Source: Desulfobacterales bacterium (GTDB lineage: Bacteria > Desulfobacterota > Desulfobacteria > Desulfobacterales > BuS5). From it: a stretch of 14,552 nt of DNA. Below, one piece after another: positions 1 through 7,119 of the stretch. The stretch covers positions 1-14,552 of the forward strand of contig JAERRQ010000158.1 of the NCBI GenBank assembly GCA_016735355.1. Reading direction: 5' to 3'. The notes beneath the pieces are model-generated. The model ran no database searches and was not told where the DNA came from. It was given only the letters and a program-made list of their open reading frames with translations. The translations under genes and the position numbers were made by a program. The stretch's first letter is position 1. Every line of letters starts with the position of its first letter.

Positions 1-746
1 TTTCCGGAACAGGTTCCATACAGCAGGTCGATAAGATACCATCTCATTTTAAAAAAATTTTTGTAACAGCGCATGATATTTCAGCCGAATGGCATGTAAA
101 AATTCAAGCTGCATTTCAAAAATTTACTGATAATGCAGTTTCCAAAACAGTTAATCTTTCTTTTGATGCAACACCTGAAGATATTGAGCGAGCCTATCTA
201 TCGGCATACCATAAGGGCTGCAAAGGTGTAACAATATATAGATATGGCAGTCGTGACAGACAGGTGCTGAATATTGAAGCTGCTGCCGGAGGAGCAGAAA
301 AAATTGCGCCCAGATCGAGACCGGTGCGGACACATGGCATTACGGAACGTATCAGCACCGGATGCGGCAAACTATATGTTACAATTAATTATGATGAAAA
401 AGGGATGTGTGAAGTATTTGCCCAGATGGGTAAAACCGGAGGATGTGCTTCTTCCCAGATAGAAGCCGCCGGCAGGTTAATATCCCTTGCCTTGCGCTCA
501 GGTGTTAAAGCAGAAGCTATAGTAAGACAGCTTACAGGAATCAGGTGTCCTTCACCGGCATGGCAGGACGGCAGAATGGTACTATCATGTCCGGACGCAA
601 TTGCCCAGGTTTTGAAAGGTCTGTCAGGTTCGGATCTTGTTGAAAAGAACCCTATGATTGGTGTCTGTCCTGAATGCAGCGGCTTATTGGCGCATATGGA
701 AGGGTGTCTTGTTTGTCATGCTTGCGGGTTTTCAAAATGCAGTTAA
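1..746 (+). CDS. nrdJ: Class II (adenosylcobalamin-dependent) ribonucleotide reductase, C-terminal part
   Basis: This is the 3' end of a gene that begins before the window; about 247 residues are visible, read from base 3. NrdJ reduces ribonucleotides to deoxyribonucleotides using coenzyme B12 and needs no oxygen. The visible start (SGTGSIQ), the GCKGVTIYRYGSR block near residues 77-89 and the C-terminal cysteine cluster (CPEC, then CHACGFSKC close to the stop) are typical of the long NrdJ form; in class II enzymes such C-terminal cysteines re-reduce the active site. The stop TAA at 744-746 lies 3 bp from the stop of the opposing pcm gene, with no room for a separate terminator. Family assignment rests on recalled motif similarity. 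The catalytic barrel lies outside the window and cannot be checked. Confidence 0.9.
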   Translation, partial: SGTGSIQQVDKIPSHFKKIFVTAHDISAEWHVKIQAAFQKFTDNAVSKTVNLSFDATPEDIERAYLSAYHKGCKGVTIYRYGSRDRQVLNIEAAAGGAEKIAPRSRPVRTHGITERISTGCGKLYVTINYDEKGMCEVFAQMGKTGGCASSQIEAAGRLISLALRSGVKAEAIVRQLTGIRCPSPAWQDGRMVLSCPDAIAQVLKGLSGSDLVEKNPMIGVCPECSGLLAHMEGCLVCHACGFSKCS

Positions 747-749
747 GGC

Positions 750-1409
750 CTATTGTTTGCTCCACCCGTGTTCGCCCACAAGCTTGACAAATCTGCATCC
801 TCCAAGATTAGTGGTATGTATGCCATCCTGGTCCCTGTGGAGTTTAATAAGTTCCTGGGAAAAACTGTCTCCCACAGGTAAAATCATGCGGCCGCCGACA
901 GCAAGCTGATCCACCAGGGTTTTTGGTATTTCAGGAGCTCCGGCTGTAATTATGATTGCATCAAAGGGGCTTTCGTCCTGCCAGCCTGTGGTTCCGTCGG
1001 AATATTTTGTAATTATATTGTGATAGCAGAGTTTATCAAAAAGTTGGCGTGCTTTTATATAAAGAGAATTTATCCTCTCTATCGTATAAACTCGAAATAC
1101 AATTTCAGCAAGTATTGCGGCCTGATATCCTGAGCCGGTTCCGATTTCAAGCACCCGGTCACCTTTATCCAGCTGAAGAGACTGGGTCATCTCTGCAACA
1201 ATATACGGCTGCGAAATGGTCTGCTGTTCTCCTATGGGAAGAGGAAAATCACCATAGGCCTGATCCATCAGGGCTTCACTTACAAACATGTGTCTGGGCA
1301 CATTGCGCAAAGCAGCTATAACCTTGGGATCGCTTATGCCGCGGGATACGATCTGTTTCTCAATCATGTTATCGCGCAGCCGTTTATATAACAAAGGCTC
1401 TTTTTGCAT
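750..1409 (-). CDS. pcm: Protein-L-isoaspartate O-methyltransferase
   Basis: A 219-residue protein, close to the 208 residues of E. coli Pcm. The enzyme transfers a methyl group from S-adenosylmethionine to isoaspartyl residues in damaged proteins, starting their repair in the cytoplasm. The SAM-binding motif VLEIGTGSGYQAAILAE (about residues 85-101) and the upstream block LPIGEQQTISQPYIVAEMT are diagnostic. PFDAIIITAGAPEIP and RFVKLVGEHGW are further conserved stretches. I keep the first ATG at 1409 because homologues carry a similar leader before the IVSRGI segment; no clear Shine-Dalgarno precedes it, and M15 at 1367 is the alternative. It is divergent from the K+ channel gene across an 84-bp gap and convergent with nrdJ. 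Confidence 0.95.
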   Translation of the reverse strand: MQKEPLLYKRLRDNMIEKQIVSRGISDPKVIAALRNVPRHMFVSEALMDQAYGDFPLPIGEQQTISQPYIVAEMTQSLQLDKGDRVLEIGTGSGYQAAILAEIVFRVYTIERINSLYIKARQLFDKLCYHNIITKYSDGTTGWQDESPFDAIIITAGAPEIPKTLVDQLAVGGRMILPVGDSFSQELIKLHRDQDGIHTTNLGGCRFVKLVGEHGWSKQ

Positions 1410-1493
1410 TTTAAGTCAGTTAGCAGATCGACCAGTTTGCGTCAAGAATTTTACGTTTGAAAATCAAGAGCCTATACTGATAAGAAAGGATAA

Positions 1494-2492
1494 ATGAATA
1501 CAACAAGACATCTAATTGTATCTATCTTGATAACTATTATTATAACGGCCTCCGGTACTATAGGATATATGCTGGTCGAGGACTGGAATTTGGCAGATTC
1601 AATCTATATGACTGCCATTACATTATCTACGATAGGTTATGGAGAAATACATCAACTGCATGGAGCCGGGCGTATCTTTACAATTTTTCTGATTGTTTTT
1701 GGTGTGGGTTTAAGTCTGTATGTTGCCGGCGCTTTAGTTCAATTTATAGTAGAGGGACAAATACGAACCATCCTTGGGAGGAGAAGATTGGACAAACGGA
1801 TAAATCGTTTAAAAAATCACTATATTATTTGCGGCTATGGCCGTATTGGGAAGGTCATTTGCGATAGCTTAAGAAAGAAACCGTTCAAAGTAGTGGTGAT
1901 CGAGAAAGATAAGGAGCTGATCCCGTTTATGGAAGAGGATGGGCTGCTTTATATTAGCGGAGACACGGTTGATGAATCAAACCTGCTGAAAGCCGGAATA
2001 GACCGGGCAAAAGGGGTTATAGCAGCGCTTGCCACAGATGCCGACAACGTCTTCCTGGTATTGACTGCCAAGCAGCTTAATCCCGAAATTTTCATTATGG
2101 CTAGAGCCGGCAACAATGACGTTAAATCAAAGCTCACGGCAGCAGGAGCCGACATCGTTGAATCGCCATATGAAATGGGAGCCGAAAATATGGCGCAAAA
2201 AATTATAAGACCGGCAGTGACCGGCTTTTTAGATCTGGCGCTTACGCATCGGCGTAAAGATATTCAGATGGAGGAAATCTTGGTAAGTCCTTCATCACCC
2301 TTGGCAAATGTCATGTTAAAAGATTCGGGCATAAGGCAGGAATACAACCTGATAATAATTGCTATCAAAAAAGCAGACGACAAAATGTTGTTTAATCCTT
2401 CTTTTGAGACAAAAATTAAAGCAGGTGATACCCTTATCGCTGTTGGAGAAGATAAAAACCTGCAACAGTTGGAAAAAGCGCTGAATCCTTAA
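1494..2492 (+). CDS. Two-helix potassium channel with RCK (TrkA-N/TrkA-C) domains
   Basis: A 332-residue membrane protein of the MthK/Kch type: a K+ pore whose opening is set by a cytoplasmic ligand-binding RCK ring. The pore domain has TM1 at about residues 7-28, the pore helix and selectivity filter TIGYGE at 46-51 (usual form TVGYGD), and TM2 at about 60-86. The Rossmann-type RCK N-lobe follows, with GYGRIG at 114-119 and the acidic end of beta-2 at VVVIEKD. The TrkA-C lobe runs from about residue 250 to the end (SPLANVML, GDTLIAVGED). The ATG at 1494 has AAGAAAGGA just upstream. There is no voltage-sensor segment, so gating by a cytoplasmic ligand (Ca2+, nucleotide or similar) is the family expectation; the ligand cannot be read from the sequence. 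An internal start signal is listed separately. Confidence 0.9.
   Translation: MNTTRHLIVSILITIIITASGTIGYMLVEDWNLADSIYMTAITLSTIGYGEIHQLHGAGRIFTIFLIVFGVGLSLYVAGALVQFIVEGQIRTILGRRRLDKRINRLKNHYIICGYGRIGKVICDSLRKKPFKVVVIEKDKELIPFMEEDGLLYISGDTVDESNLLKAGIDRAKGVIAALATDADNVFLVLTAKQLNPEIFIMARAGNNDVKSKLTAAGADIVESPYEMGAENMAQKIIRPAVTGFLDLALTHRRKDIQMEEILVSPSSPLANVMLKDSGIRQEYNLIIIAIKKADDKMLFNPSFETKIKAGDTLIAVGEDKNLQQLEKALNP
1776..1790 (+). promoter_or_regulatory. Possible internal ribosome binding site and TTG start for a soluble RCK subunit
   Basis: Inside the K+ channel gene, GGGAGGAG (1776-1783) sits 4 bp before an in-frame TTG (1788-1790, Leu99). It is a better Shine-Dalgarno match than the one before the gene's own ATG. 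Leu99 lies just after TM2 and before the RCK domain, so initiation here would give a soluble RCK protein of about 234 residues. Archaeal MthK makes such a product from an internal start at the equivalent place. The GGAGG may instead be chance in arginine/glycine codons (GRRR). Confidence 0.35.
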
Positions 2493-2509
2493 AATTGAGC
2501 GGTTAGCCT

Positions 2510-2544
2510 TTAGCTGTTAGCTTAATTTCGAGGCTAACAGCTAA
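2510..2544. terminator. Bidirectional hairpin between convergent genes
   Basis: Perfect 12-bp inverted repeat TTAGCTGTTAGC (2510-2521) and GCTAACAGCTAA (2533-2544) with an 11-nt loop. It lies in the 60-bp gap where the K+ channel gene and the RnfB-fusion gene converge, so it can serve both. There is no long T-run on either side, so intrinsic termination efficiency is uncertain. A preceding copy of the same word (GTTAGCC, 2502-2508) can pair alternatively with GGCTAAC (2532-2538). Confidence 0.6.
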
Positions 2545-2552
2545 TCTCTCAA

Positions 2553-4658
2553 CTATGCGGCCTTGTTTAATTCAGCAATGGCTGTTTCATCAGCAGTTTT
2601 CTTATAGCATATAAGCCCGCATTGCAGGCCCCTGGCGGCTTCTTTGCGGGCCATATCTTCGGAAAAGCCTTTTTCCAGTTCTTCCGCTGTTTCCGGATCC
2701 GGAGTGGAGCTTAACGGCATAATTACTCGCGGAACAGCCTTTACAGCTTCAAGGTGATTGACATTTTGAATTAAAGATTGGGGCGTAACCAGATTTTCCG
2801 GAACCGAAACCCGGATCCCGTACAGAATCTGGTGAATGGAAGCCGCAGCGCGTCTTCCGGCTGCGATGGCTTTTATGGCAGCGCTATAATCGGTCAGCGC
2901 ATCTACATCTGAAAAAATGCCTGTAAAGCTCTTATCTGCAGATGTTTTATAGGGCTCAACGCCTTTCCATTTAATCGGCAAACCAGCTTGTGGTTCCGCA
3001 TCATCCTCTTTATTTGCATCCGCATCCGCAAAAATAAGTTCAGGCAGGCGGCCGGATGAAACTATTAAAGTCTGCGCTGGAATATTTTTCTTTTTCATAC
3101 TGTCAAGCTCGGTATATTCCAGTTCCAGAAGATTGTCCTCTTCACCTGAAATTCCGCTTATACCGACATTAAATATTATGTTTACAGCTTTTTCCTTTTC
3201 AATTTTTTCAAGCTCGGCAGCATTGATCTTGCAGGCCTTCCTTGTTTCCCTGAAAAGAATATTGATTTTTTTAGCGCCTAGTTTTTTGCATATCCTTGCA
3301 GCCTCAAAGGCAAGTTCTGCGCCTCCTGCTATTACAACATCGGTTTTGCACGAAAACCCGCCTTTTCCGTCCCGACCTGATTTAATTACATCCAACAGAA
3401 TAGAGGTGCCTGGAATTGCTTCGGCAAAATCACTGCCGGGTTCTCTATCGGAGTCTTTGGCAGAGCCTCCGGCAAGACGGCTGTCCCAGCCACCTGAAGC
3501 AACAAAAACAGATTCAAACCCATCCTTGAGAAGAGACGCTACCGAAAAGTCCTTGCCGAGAGCTTTATTGGTTTCAGCCGTTACTCCCATTTCCAGCACA
3601 CCGTCAATATCCCAGTCAAGGATACCCATTGAAAGTCTCTGCCGGTGAATGGCGCTGCGCAGTAGTCCGCCCAATACATCTGAGGCCTCAAAGACTGTAA
3701 CCTCATGACCAAGACGGGCGGTAAAAAATGCTGTTGAAAGGCCTTCCACTCCCCCGCCTATAACAGCAATTCTGCGATCCGTTTCAGGCGCTTTATAGGG
3801 CAGGAGCCTTTCGCCATTTTTTCTTTCAAAATCTGCAACAAAACGCTTAAGGAAATTTATCGCAACAGGCTCATCTATATATTTACGCCTGCAATCATCT
3901 TCGCAGAACCTGGGACAGATTCTTCCTATAACAGATGGAAATGGCAGCCGTTCTTTGATAACCTGTACGGCCTTATGGTAATCGCCCAGATTGATTTGTT
4001 TAATATATTCGCATATGTCAATTCCGGCCGGGCAGGCTCTTTGGCATGGGGTTGTGCACATCCCGGTGGTATATTCACGCAAAATACGTCTTGTAACAGA
4101 TAAAAGATTAATAATACCTTTGGGACATGTCCGCTCACAAGCTCCGCAGCCGGTGCAGCGCTCTTCATCAACAACAGGCAAACCATCCGGCCCCATTGAA
4201 AGAGCGCCGAACTGGCAGGCCTTGACGCAGCTTCCGAGACCAAGACATCCTATGGAGCATACTTTCATTCCTCCATTCAAAAGGGCTGCGGCCTTGCAGT
4301 CATCCAAACCGTCATAAATATACTTGATATCAGCATCCTTAACTCCATATGTACACCCCGGGCTCGCAACATCAGGCTCTTTTGCCTCTACCTTCACGCC
4401 CAAAATTTCGGCTATCGCTTCTGCGACTTCAGGCCCGGCGGCAACACATGAATTAGGAGCAGCCTTTCCTGACACAATCGCTTCGGCATTGGAGCTGCAG
4501 CCCGGCAGCCCGCAACCTCCACAGTTTGCCCCGGGAAGCGCATCTTCAACCGCCAGGATCAATGGATCAACATAGACATAGAAAATTTTCGATGCAGCAG
4601 CCAATATCACGCCGATTACAAGCCCCAAGCCTCCCATTACGAATAATGCGTATGTCAT
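2553..4658 (-). CDS. rnfB: RnfB-type multi-cluster ferredoxin fused to a GltD-like FAD/NAD(P) oxidoreductase
   Basis: A 701-residue fusion; RnfB alone is usually 190-330. Residues 4-28 form one membrane helix. The RnfB Fe-S domain follows (C46, C49, C54, C71), then ferredoxin clusters at C134/C138/C144/C148 (IGCLGLGSCVKAC) and C168/C171/C174/C178 (CTGCGACERTCP). The C-terminal two thirds resemble the glutamate synthase small subunit: GltD-type Fe-S cysteines at C201/C205/C209 and C248/C252/C256, FAD motif GGGVEG at 301-306, a nucleotide-binding motif at about 444-449 (GGAELA rather than GGGNxA), and the C-terminal FAD segment GIFSDVD, where AGD is expected. RnfB normally passes electrons between ferredoxin and NAD in the membrane Rnf complex. 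SD AGGAG lies 7 bp before the ATG. It is last in an operon with apt and mtnP; no other rnf gene is visible. The actual redox partners are not known from sequence. Confidence 0.88.
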   Translation of the reverse strand: MTYALFVMGGLGLVIGVILAAASKIFYVYVDPLILAVEDALPGANCGGCGLPGCSSNAEAIVSGKAAPNSCVAAGPEVAEAIAEILGVKVEAKEPDVASPGCTYGVKDADIKYIYDGLDDCKAAALLNGGMKVCSIGCLGLGSCVKACQFGALSMGPDGLPVVDEERCTGCGACERTCPKGIINLLSVTRRILREYTTGMCTTPCQRACPAGIDICEYIKQINLGDYHKAVQVIKERLPFPSVIGRICPRFCEDDCRRKYIDEPVAINFLKRFVADFERKNGERLLPYKAPETDRRIAVIGGGVEGLSTAFFTARLGHEVTVFEASDVLGGLLRSAIHRQRLSMGILDWDIDGVLEMGVTAETNKALGKDFSVASLLKDGFESVFVASGGWDSRLAGGSAKDSDREPGSDFAEAIPGTSILLDVIKSGRDGKGGFSCKTDVVIAGGAELAFEAARICKKLGAKKINILFRETRKACKINAAELEKIEKEKAVNIIFNVGISGISGEEDNLLELEYTELDSMKKKNIPAQTLIVSSGRLPELIFADADANKEDDAEPQAGLPIKWKGVEPYKTSADKSFTGIFSDVDALTDYSAAIKAIAAGRRAAASIHQILYGIRVSVPENLVTPQSLIQNVNHLEAVKAVPRVIMPLSSTPDPETAEELEKGFSEDMARKEAARGLQCGLICYKKTADETAIAELNKAA

Positions 4659-4681
4659 ATTTCAACTCCTAAAGGGCTGTT

Positions 4682-5206
4682 TTACTCACCCTCGAATTTA
4701 GTTAATGCAAATATTTTTTGATCTTTTATTTTTTCCCTTCCCTTCAGGTCCGGAAGCTCAACTATAAAGGCACACTCTACTATATTACCGCCTAGTTTTT
4801 CGACCAGATTTACAGTCGCGGCAATTGTTCCGCCAGTGGCTATCAGATCATCCACTATGACAACCTTTTCACCCTTTTCAACGGCATCTTCATGCATTTC
4901 AACAACATCTTTACCATATTCCAGCGTATACTCAGCGCTTATGGTTTTATAGGGCAGCTTCCCTTTTTTTCTAACAGGCACAAAACCGGTATTTAGCTTA
5001 TACGCCAGAACCGCACCAAAAATAAATCCTCTTGCATCTATACCTACAATTTTATCTATATTCATAGCCCTGTAACGATCGTAAAGCAAATCGCAAGCTG
5101 CCCTTAAAGCTTCAGGGTTCTGCAAAAGAGTTGTTATATCTCTGAACATAACGCCCTTGACAGGCCAGTCTGGCACGGTTCTTATGCTGTTTTTTATGTT
5201 TATCAT
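4682..5206 (-). CDS. apt: Adenine phosphoribosyltransferase
   Basis: Converts adenine and PRPP to AMP and pyrophosphate in the cytoplasm. The PRPP-binding signature VVIVDDLIATGGT and the blocks GVMFRDITTLLQ, GIDARGFIFGAVLAY and FVPVRKKGKLP match Apt of E. coli type closely. I place the start at ATG 5206 (MINIKNSIRTVPDW, 174 residues) because that N-terminus matches the family. A TTG at 5218 would add four residues and overlap the mtnP stop as TTGA; neither start has a good Shine-Dalgarno, so translation is probably coupled to mtnP. Preceded by mtnP, whose product adenine is its substrate, and followed 23 bp later by the RnfB fusion. A complete, ordinary member of its family. Confidence 0.95.
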   Translation of the reverse strand: MINIKNSIRTVPDWPVKGVMFRDITTLLQNPEALRAACDLLYDRYRAMNIDKIVGIDARGFIFGAVLAYKLNTGFVPVRKKGKLPYKTISAEYTLEYGKDVVEMHEDAVEKGEKVVIVDDLIATGGTIAATVNLVEKLGGNIVECAFIVELPDLKGREKIKDQKIFALTKFEGE

Positions 5207-5214
5207 CGTTTCAT

Positions 5215-5973
5215 TCAATTCTGACTTTTATTAATCTTGGGAATAACTGTTTTTAAAAGTTCTATTACCCTGTCCGCATTATCCTTAAAAACTTTAACGA
5301 TCTCCGCCCAGGTCACAGGCTCTTCATCCTCTTTCCAGCAATCATAATCGGTGGACATGGCAATAACAGAATATGGAATACCGGCCTCATTGGCTAATAT
5401 AGCTTCTGTCGCCACAGACATATTAATAACATCGGCTCCCCAGATTCTGAACATCTTCGACTCGGCGACAGTAGAAAATCTTGGGCCTTCAATTGTAACC
5501 ACAGTTCCCCTTTTATGTACCCTGAAGCCGAGCTCTTCTGACGTTTCATAAAGGAGCTTCCCCAGTTCGGGGTCAAACGGTTCCGCCATAGGTGTGTGTT
5601 CGGTTCCGTTTTCAAAGGAGTCGTTGAATGTAATTATTCTGTGTCTTGTAAAATCGATAAACTGATCTATGATGACAAAATCGCCCCGGCGGATCTCCTC
5701 CCTGAGGCTTCCGCAGGCGGTTGTGGCAACAATATGCGTCACGCCTTGGTCTTTCATGGCATGAATATTTGCTCTGTAATTAACCTGAGTCGGGCTGAAA
5801 TTGTGCTTTTTCCCATGCCTGGCCAGAATAACGACCTCAACACCGTCAATCCTGCCGACCGTTAAAGCAGAAGCGGGGTTCCCGTAAGGTGTGTCGACAT
5901 TAATTTCTATTCCACCATGGAGTATTTCCGGATCATCCAGACCGGAGCCCCCAATAATTCCTACTTTAATCAT
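5215..5973 (-). CDS. mtnP: S-methyl-5'-thioadenosine phosphorylase
   Basis: Cleaves methylthioadenosine (a by-product of polyamine and other SAM-dependent chemistry) with phosphate to adenine and methylthioribose-1-phosphate. Phosphate-site motifs GIIGGSGL (N-terminus) and ILARHGKKH, the TACGSL segment, EGPRFST followed by GADVINMS, and the signature STDYDCWK identify the MTAP branch of the PNP/MTAP family, strikingly like human MTAP in the last two blocks. The start is set at ATG 5973 (MIKVGIIGGSG, 252 residues), which begins right before the first strand; a TTG at 5988 would add five residues. No clear SD is visible. First gene of the mtnP-apt-rnfB unit: adenine made here feeds Apt. Substrate preference for methylthioadenosine rather than inosine is inferred from the family. 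Confidence 0.94.
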   Translation of the reverse strand: MIKVGIIGGSGLDDPEILHGGIEINVDTPYGNPASALTVGRIDGVEVVILARHGKKHNFSPTQVNYRANIHAMKDQGVTHIVATTACGSLREEIRRGDFVIIDQFIDFTRHRIITFNDSFENGTEHTPMAEPFDPELGKLLYETSEELGFRVHKRGTVVTIEGPRFSTVAESKMFRIWGADVINMSVATEAILANEAGIPYSVIAMSTDYDCWKEDEEPVTWAEIVKVFKDNADRVIELLKTVIPKINKSQN

Positions 5974-6146
5974 TTTTGCCGTTATCAAAATATAATATTA
6001 TTTAAAGGAGATTTATATTTTTTTAAAATTGCCAGATACTATACATTATGTCAAGTTTTTTCCCTGTTCACCTATGTCTGACGTATATATCGAGTTACCG
6101 CCGATTAGAAAGTGTGGTCATCTTAAAAAAATCGACTCAGCGCTTC

Positions 6147-6175
6147 TTGACAATCAAGCAGATAACATTTAAAAA
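6147..6175 (+). promoter_or_regulatory. Sigma-70 promoter for tRNA-Leu
   Basis: A perfect -35 TTGACA (6147-6152), 17-bp spacer and -10 TAAAAA (6170-6175, 4 of 6 to TATAAT) end 22 bp before the tRNA. Spacing and position are right. The 209-bp gap 5989-6197 holds nothing else that I can support apart from an unassigned mtnP promoter on the other strand. Confidence 0.6.
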
Positions 6176-6197
6176 GGATTCGGATGCAATCAATCAT

Positions 6198-6285
6198 GCC
6201 TGGGTGGCGGAATAGGTAGACGCAAGGGACTTAAAATCCCTCGGTCATTATGGCTGTGCGAGTTCAATTCTCGCCCCAGGCACCA
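6198..6285 (+). tRNA. tRNA-Leu (anticodon UAA)
   Basis: The acceptor stem GCCTGGG (6198-6204) pairs with CCCAGGC (6275-6281); A73 and an encoded CCA end at 6285. The anticodon stem AGGGA/TCCCT closes the loop CTTAAAA, giving anticodon TAA at 6232-6234, which reads UUA. A long variable arm (CTCGGTCATTATGGCTGTGCG region) and the T loop GTTCAATTC fit a class II leucine tRNA. Confidence 0.95.
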
Positions 6286-6373
6286 GTTTCTTCGGACGGT
6301 CACCTGTTTTACCAATTTTTTCTGAAAAAATTTCTGACCCCTTATATAGAACTTCTATAACTTCGATATAATT

Positions 6374-6886
6374 TTGAATAATAAATCTAAAAGCTCGTCC
6401 CCACCAATTCTTTCAGTCATCGGTAATTCCGGATCAGGAAAGACTACTCTTTTGGTAAAGCTGATTCCAAGGCTTAAACAGCGCGGGCTGAAAGTCGGCA
6501 CCATCAAGCACGATGTTCATGGTTTTGAAATCGATAAACCGGGCAAGGACAGCTGGAGGCATAAAGAAGCAGGTGCTGTTACAACCGTTATCTCTTCATT
6601 CTCAAAAATCGGTATAGTAAAAGACGTAGATCACGACCATAGCCCTGAAGAGCTGCTCCCATTTTTTTCAGGAACGGATCTAATCCTGACAGAAGGTTAT
6701 AAACGAGGAAACCAGCCTAAAATTGAAGTGTTCAGGCCTGAGATATGTAAAGAACCTGTATGTCAAGGAGATAAAGATCTTATTGCAGTTATCAGTGATG
6801 TTTCGCTGGATTTTGACGTTCCCAGGTTTCGCCTGAATGATTTCGAAGGTCTTGTCGAATTTTTAATAGCCTACTTCTCTCTTTGA
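6374..6886 (+). CDS. mobB: Molybdopterin-guanine dinucleotide biosynthesis protein MobB
   Basis: A 170-residue P-loop GTPase that assists MobA in attaching GMP to molybdopterin for enzymes such as formate dehydrogenase. Walker A is GNSGSGKTT (residues 17-25). KVGTIKHDVHGFEIDKPGKD, the RHKEAGA segment and DLILTEGYKR are the MobB hallmarks. The length fits the family. No ATG occurs in the reading frame; the next upstream stop is TAG 6347-6349, so the gene starts at TTG 6374 or at a rarer codon just before it. No Shine-Dalgarno is visible, and GATATAAT lies immediately upstream at 6365-6372. A single-gene unit between tRNA-Leu and trpS; mobA is not in the window. Confidence 0.92.
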   Translation: MNNKSKSSSPPILSVIGNSGSGKTTLLVKLIPRLKQRGLKVGTIKHDVHGFEIDKPGKDSWRHKEAGAVTTVISSFSKIGIVKDVDHDHSPEELLPFFSGTDLILTEGYKRGNQPKIEVFRPEICKEPVCQGDKDLIAVISDVSLDFDVPRFRLNDFEGLVEFLIAYFSL

Positions 6887-6902
6887 AAGCGTAGTACCTA
6901 AT

Positions 6903-7025
6903 AGATTGTCAGATAAATAATTTTACTGCGTTATCGGTCGTCGGGGTAGGGGTTCAAGATTTTGAACTCCTACTCCCCTCTGGCCTTGTGCCAAATTTCA
7001 AAATAGGGTAATAACCTGACAATCT
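6903..7025. repeat. Small element with terminal inverted repeats and an internal hairpin
   Basis: The ends AGATTGTCAG (6903-6912) and CTGACAATCT (7016-7025) are perfect 10-bp inverted repeats. Inside, GGGGTAGGGGTTCAA (6943-6957) pairs with TTGAACTCCTACTCCCC (6962-6978) with one mismatch and a small bulge. The whole is 123 bp, noncoding and sits in the 233-bp gap between mobB and trpS. This is the build of a MITE-like or REP-like element; no target-site duplication is evident, and other copies cannot be checked here. Confidence 0.45.
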
Positions 7026-7070
7026 GTAAAGTAAACAATGTAACTTGATCATAAATTAACCAAACAATTC

Positions 7071-7095
7071 CATCAGCTTTCGTCTGTCGCTGATG
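7071..7095 (+). promoter_or_regulatory. Short hairpin in the trpS leader
   Basis: CATCAGC (7071-7077) and GCTGATG (7089-7095) form a 7-bp stem with an 11-nt loop just before the trpS ribosome binding site (GGAG, 7110-7113). An 8-codon open frame (7093-7119, no Trp codon) ends directly at the trpS ATG, so a classical Trp attenuator peptide is not supported. Any role in trpS control is a guess. Confidence 0.3.
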
Positions 7096-7119
7096 CGGGG
7101 TGTTATGCTGGAGTTTTAG

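Noticed and set aside
3133..3648. 171-codon open frame on the + strand
   Set aside because: Antisense to the GltD-like half of the RnfB fusion, whose motifs are clear; Ser/Pro-rich composition is that of an antisense shadow.
6035..6060. mtnP promoter on the minus strand from a TTGACA near 6046-6051
   Set aside because: A perfect -35 word is present but no acceptable -10 lies 16-18 bp downstream, so I do not call it.
6314..6332. Hairpin AATTTTTT-CTG-AAAAAATT after tRNA-Leu as a terminator
   Set aside because: All A/T pairs, no GC core and no following T-run; too weak to support.
7020..7119. T-box or Trp attenuator before trpS
   Set aside because: No T-box sequence, no Trp codons in the tiny frame at 7093-7119, and only one weak hairpin.
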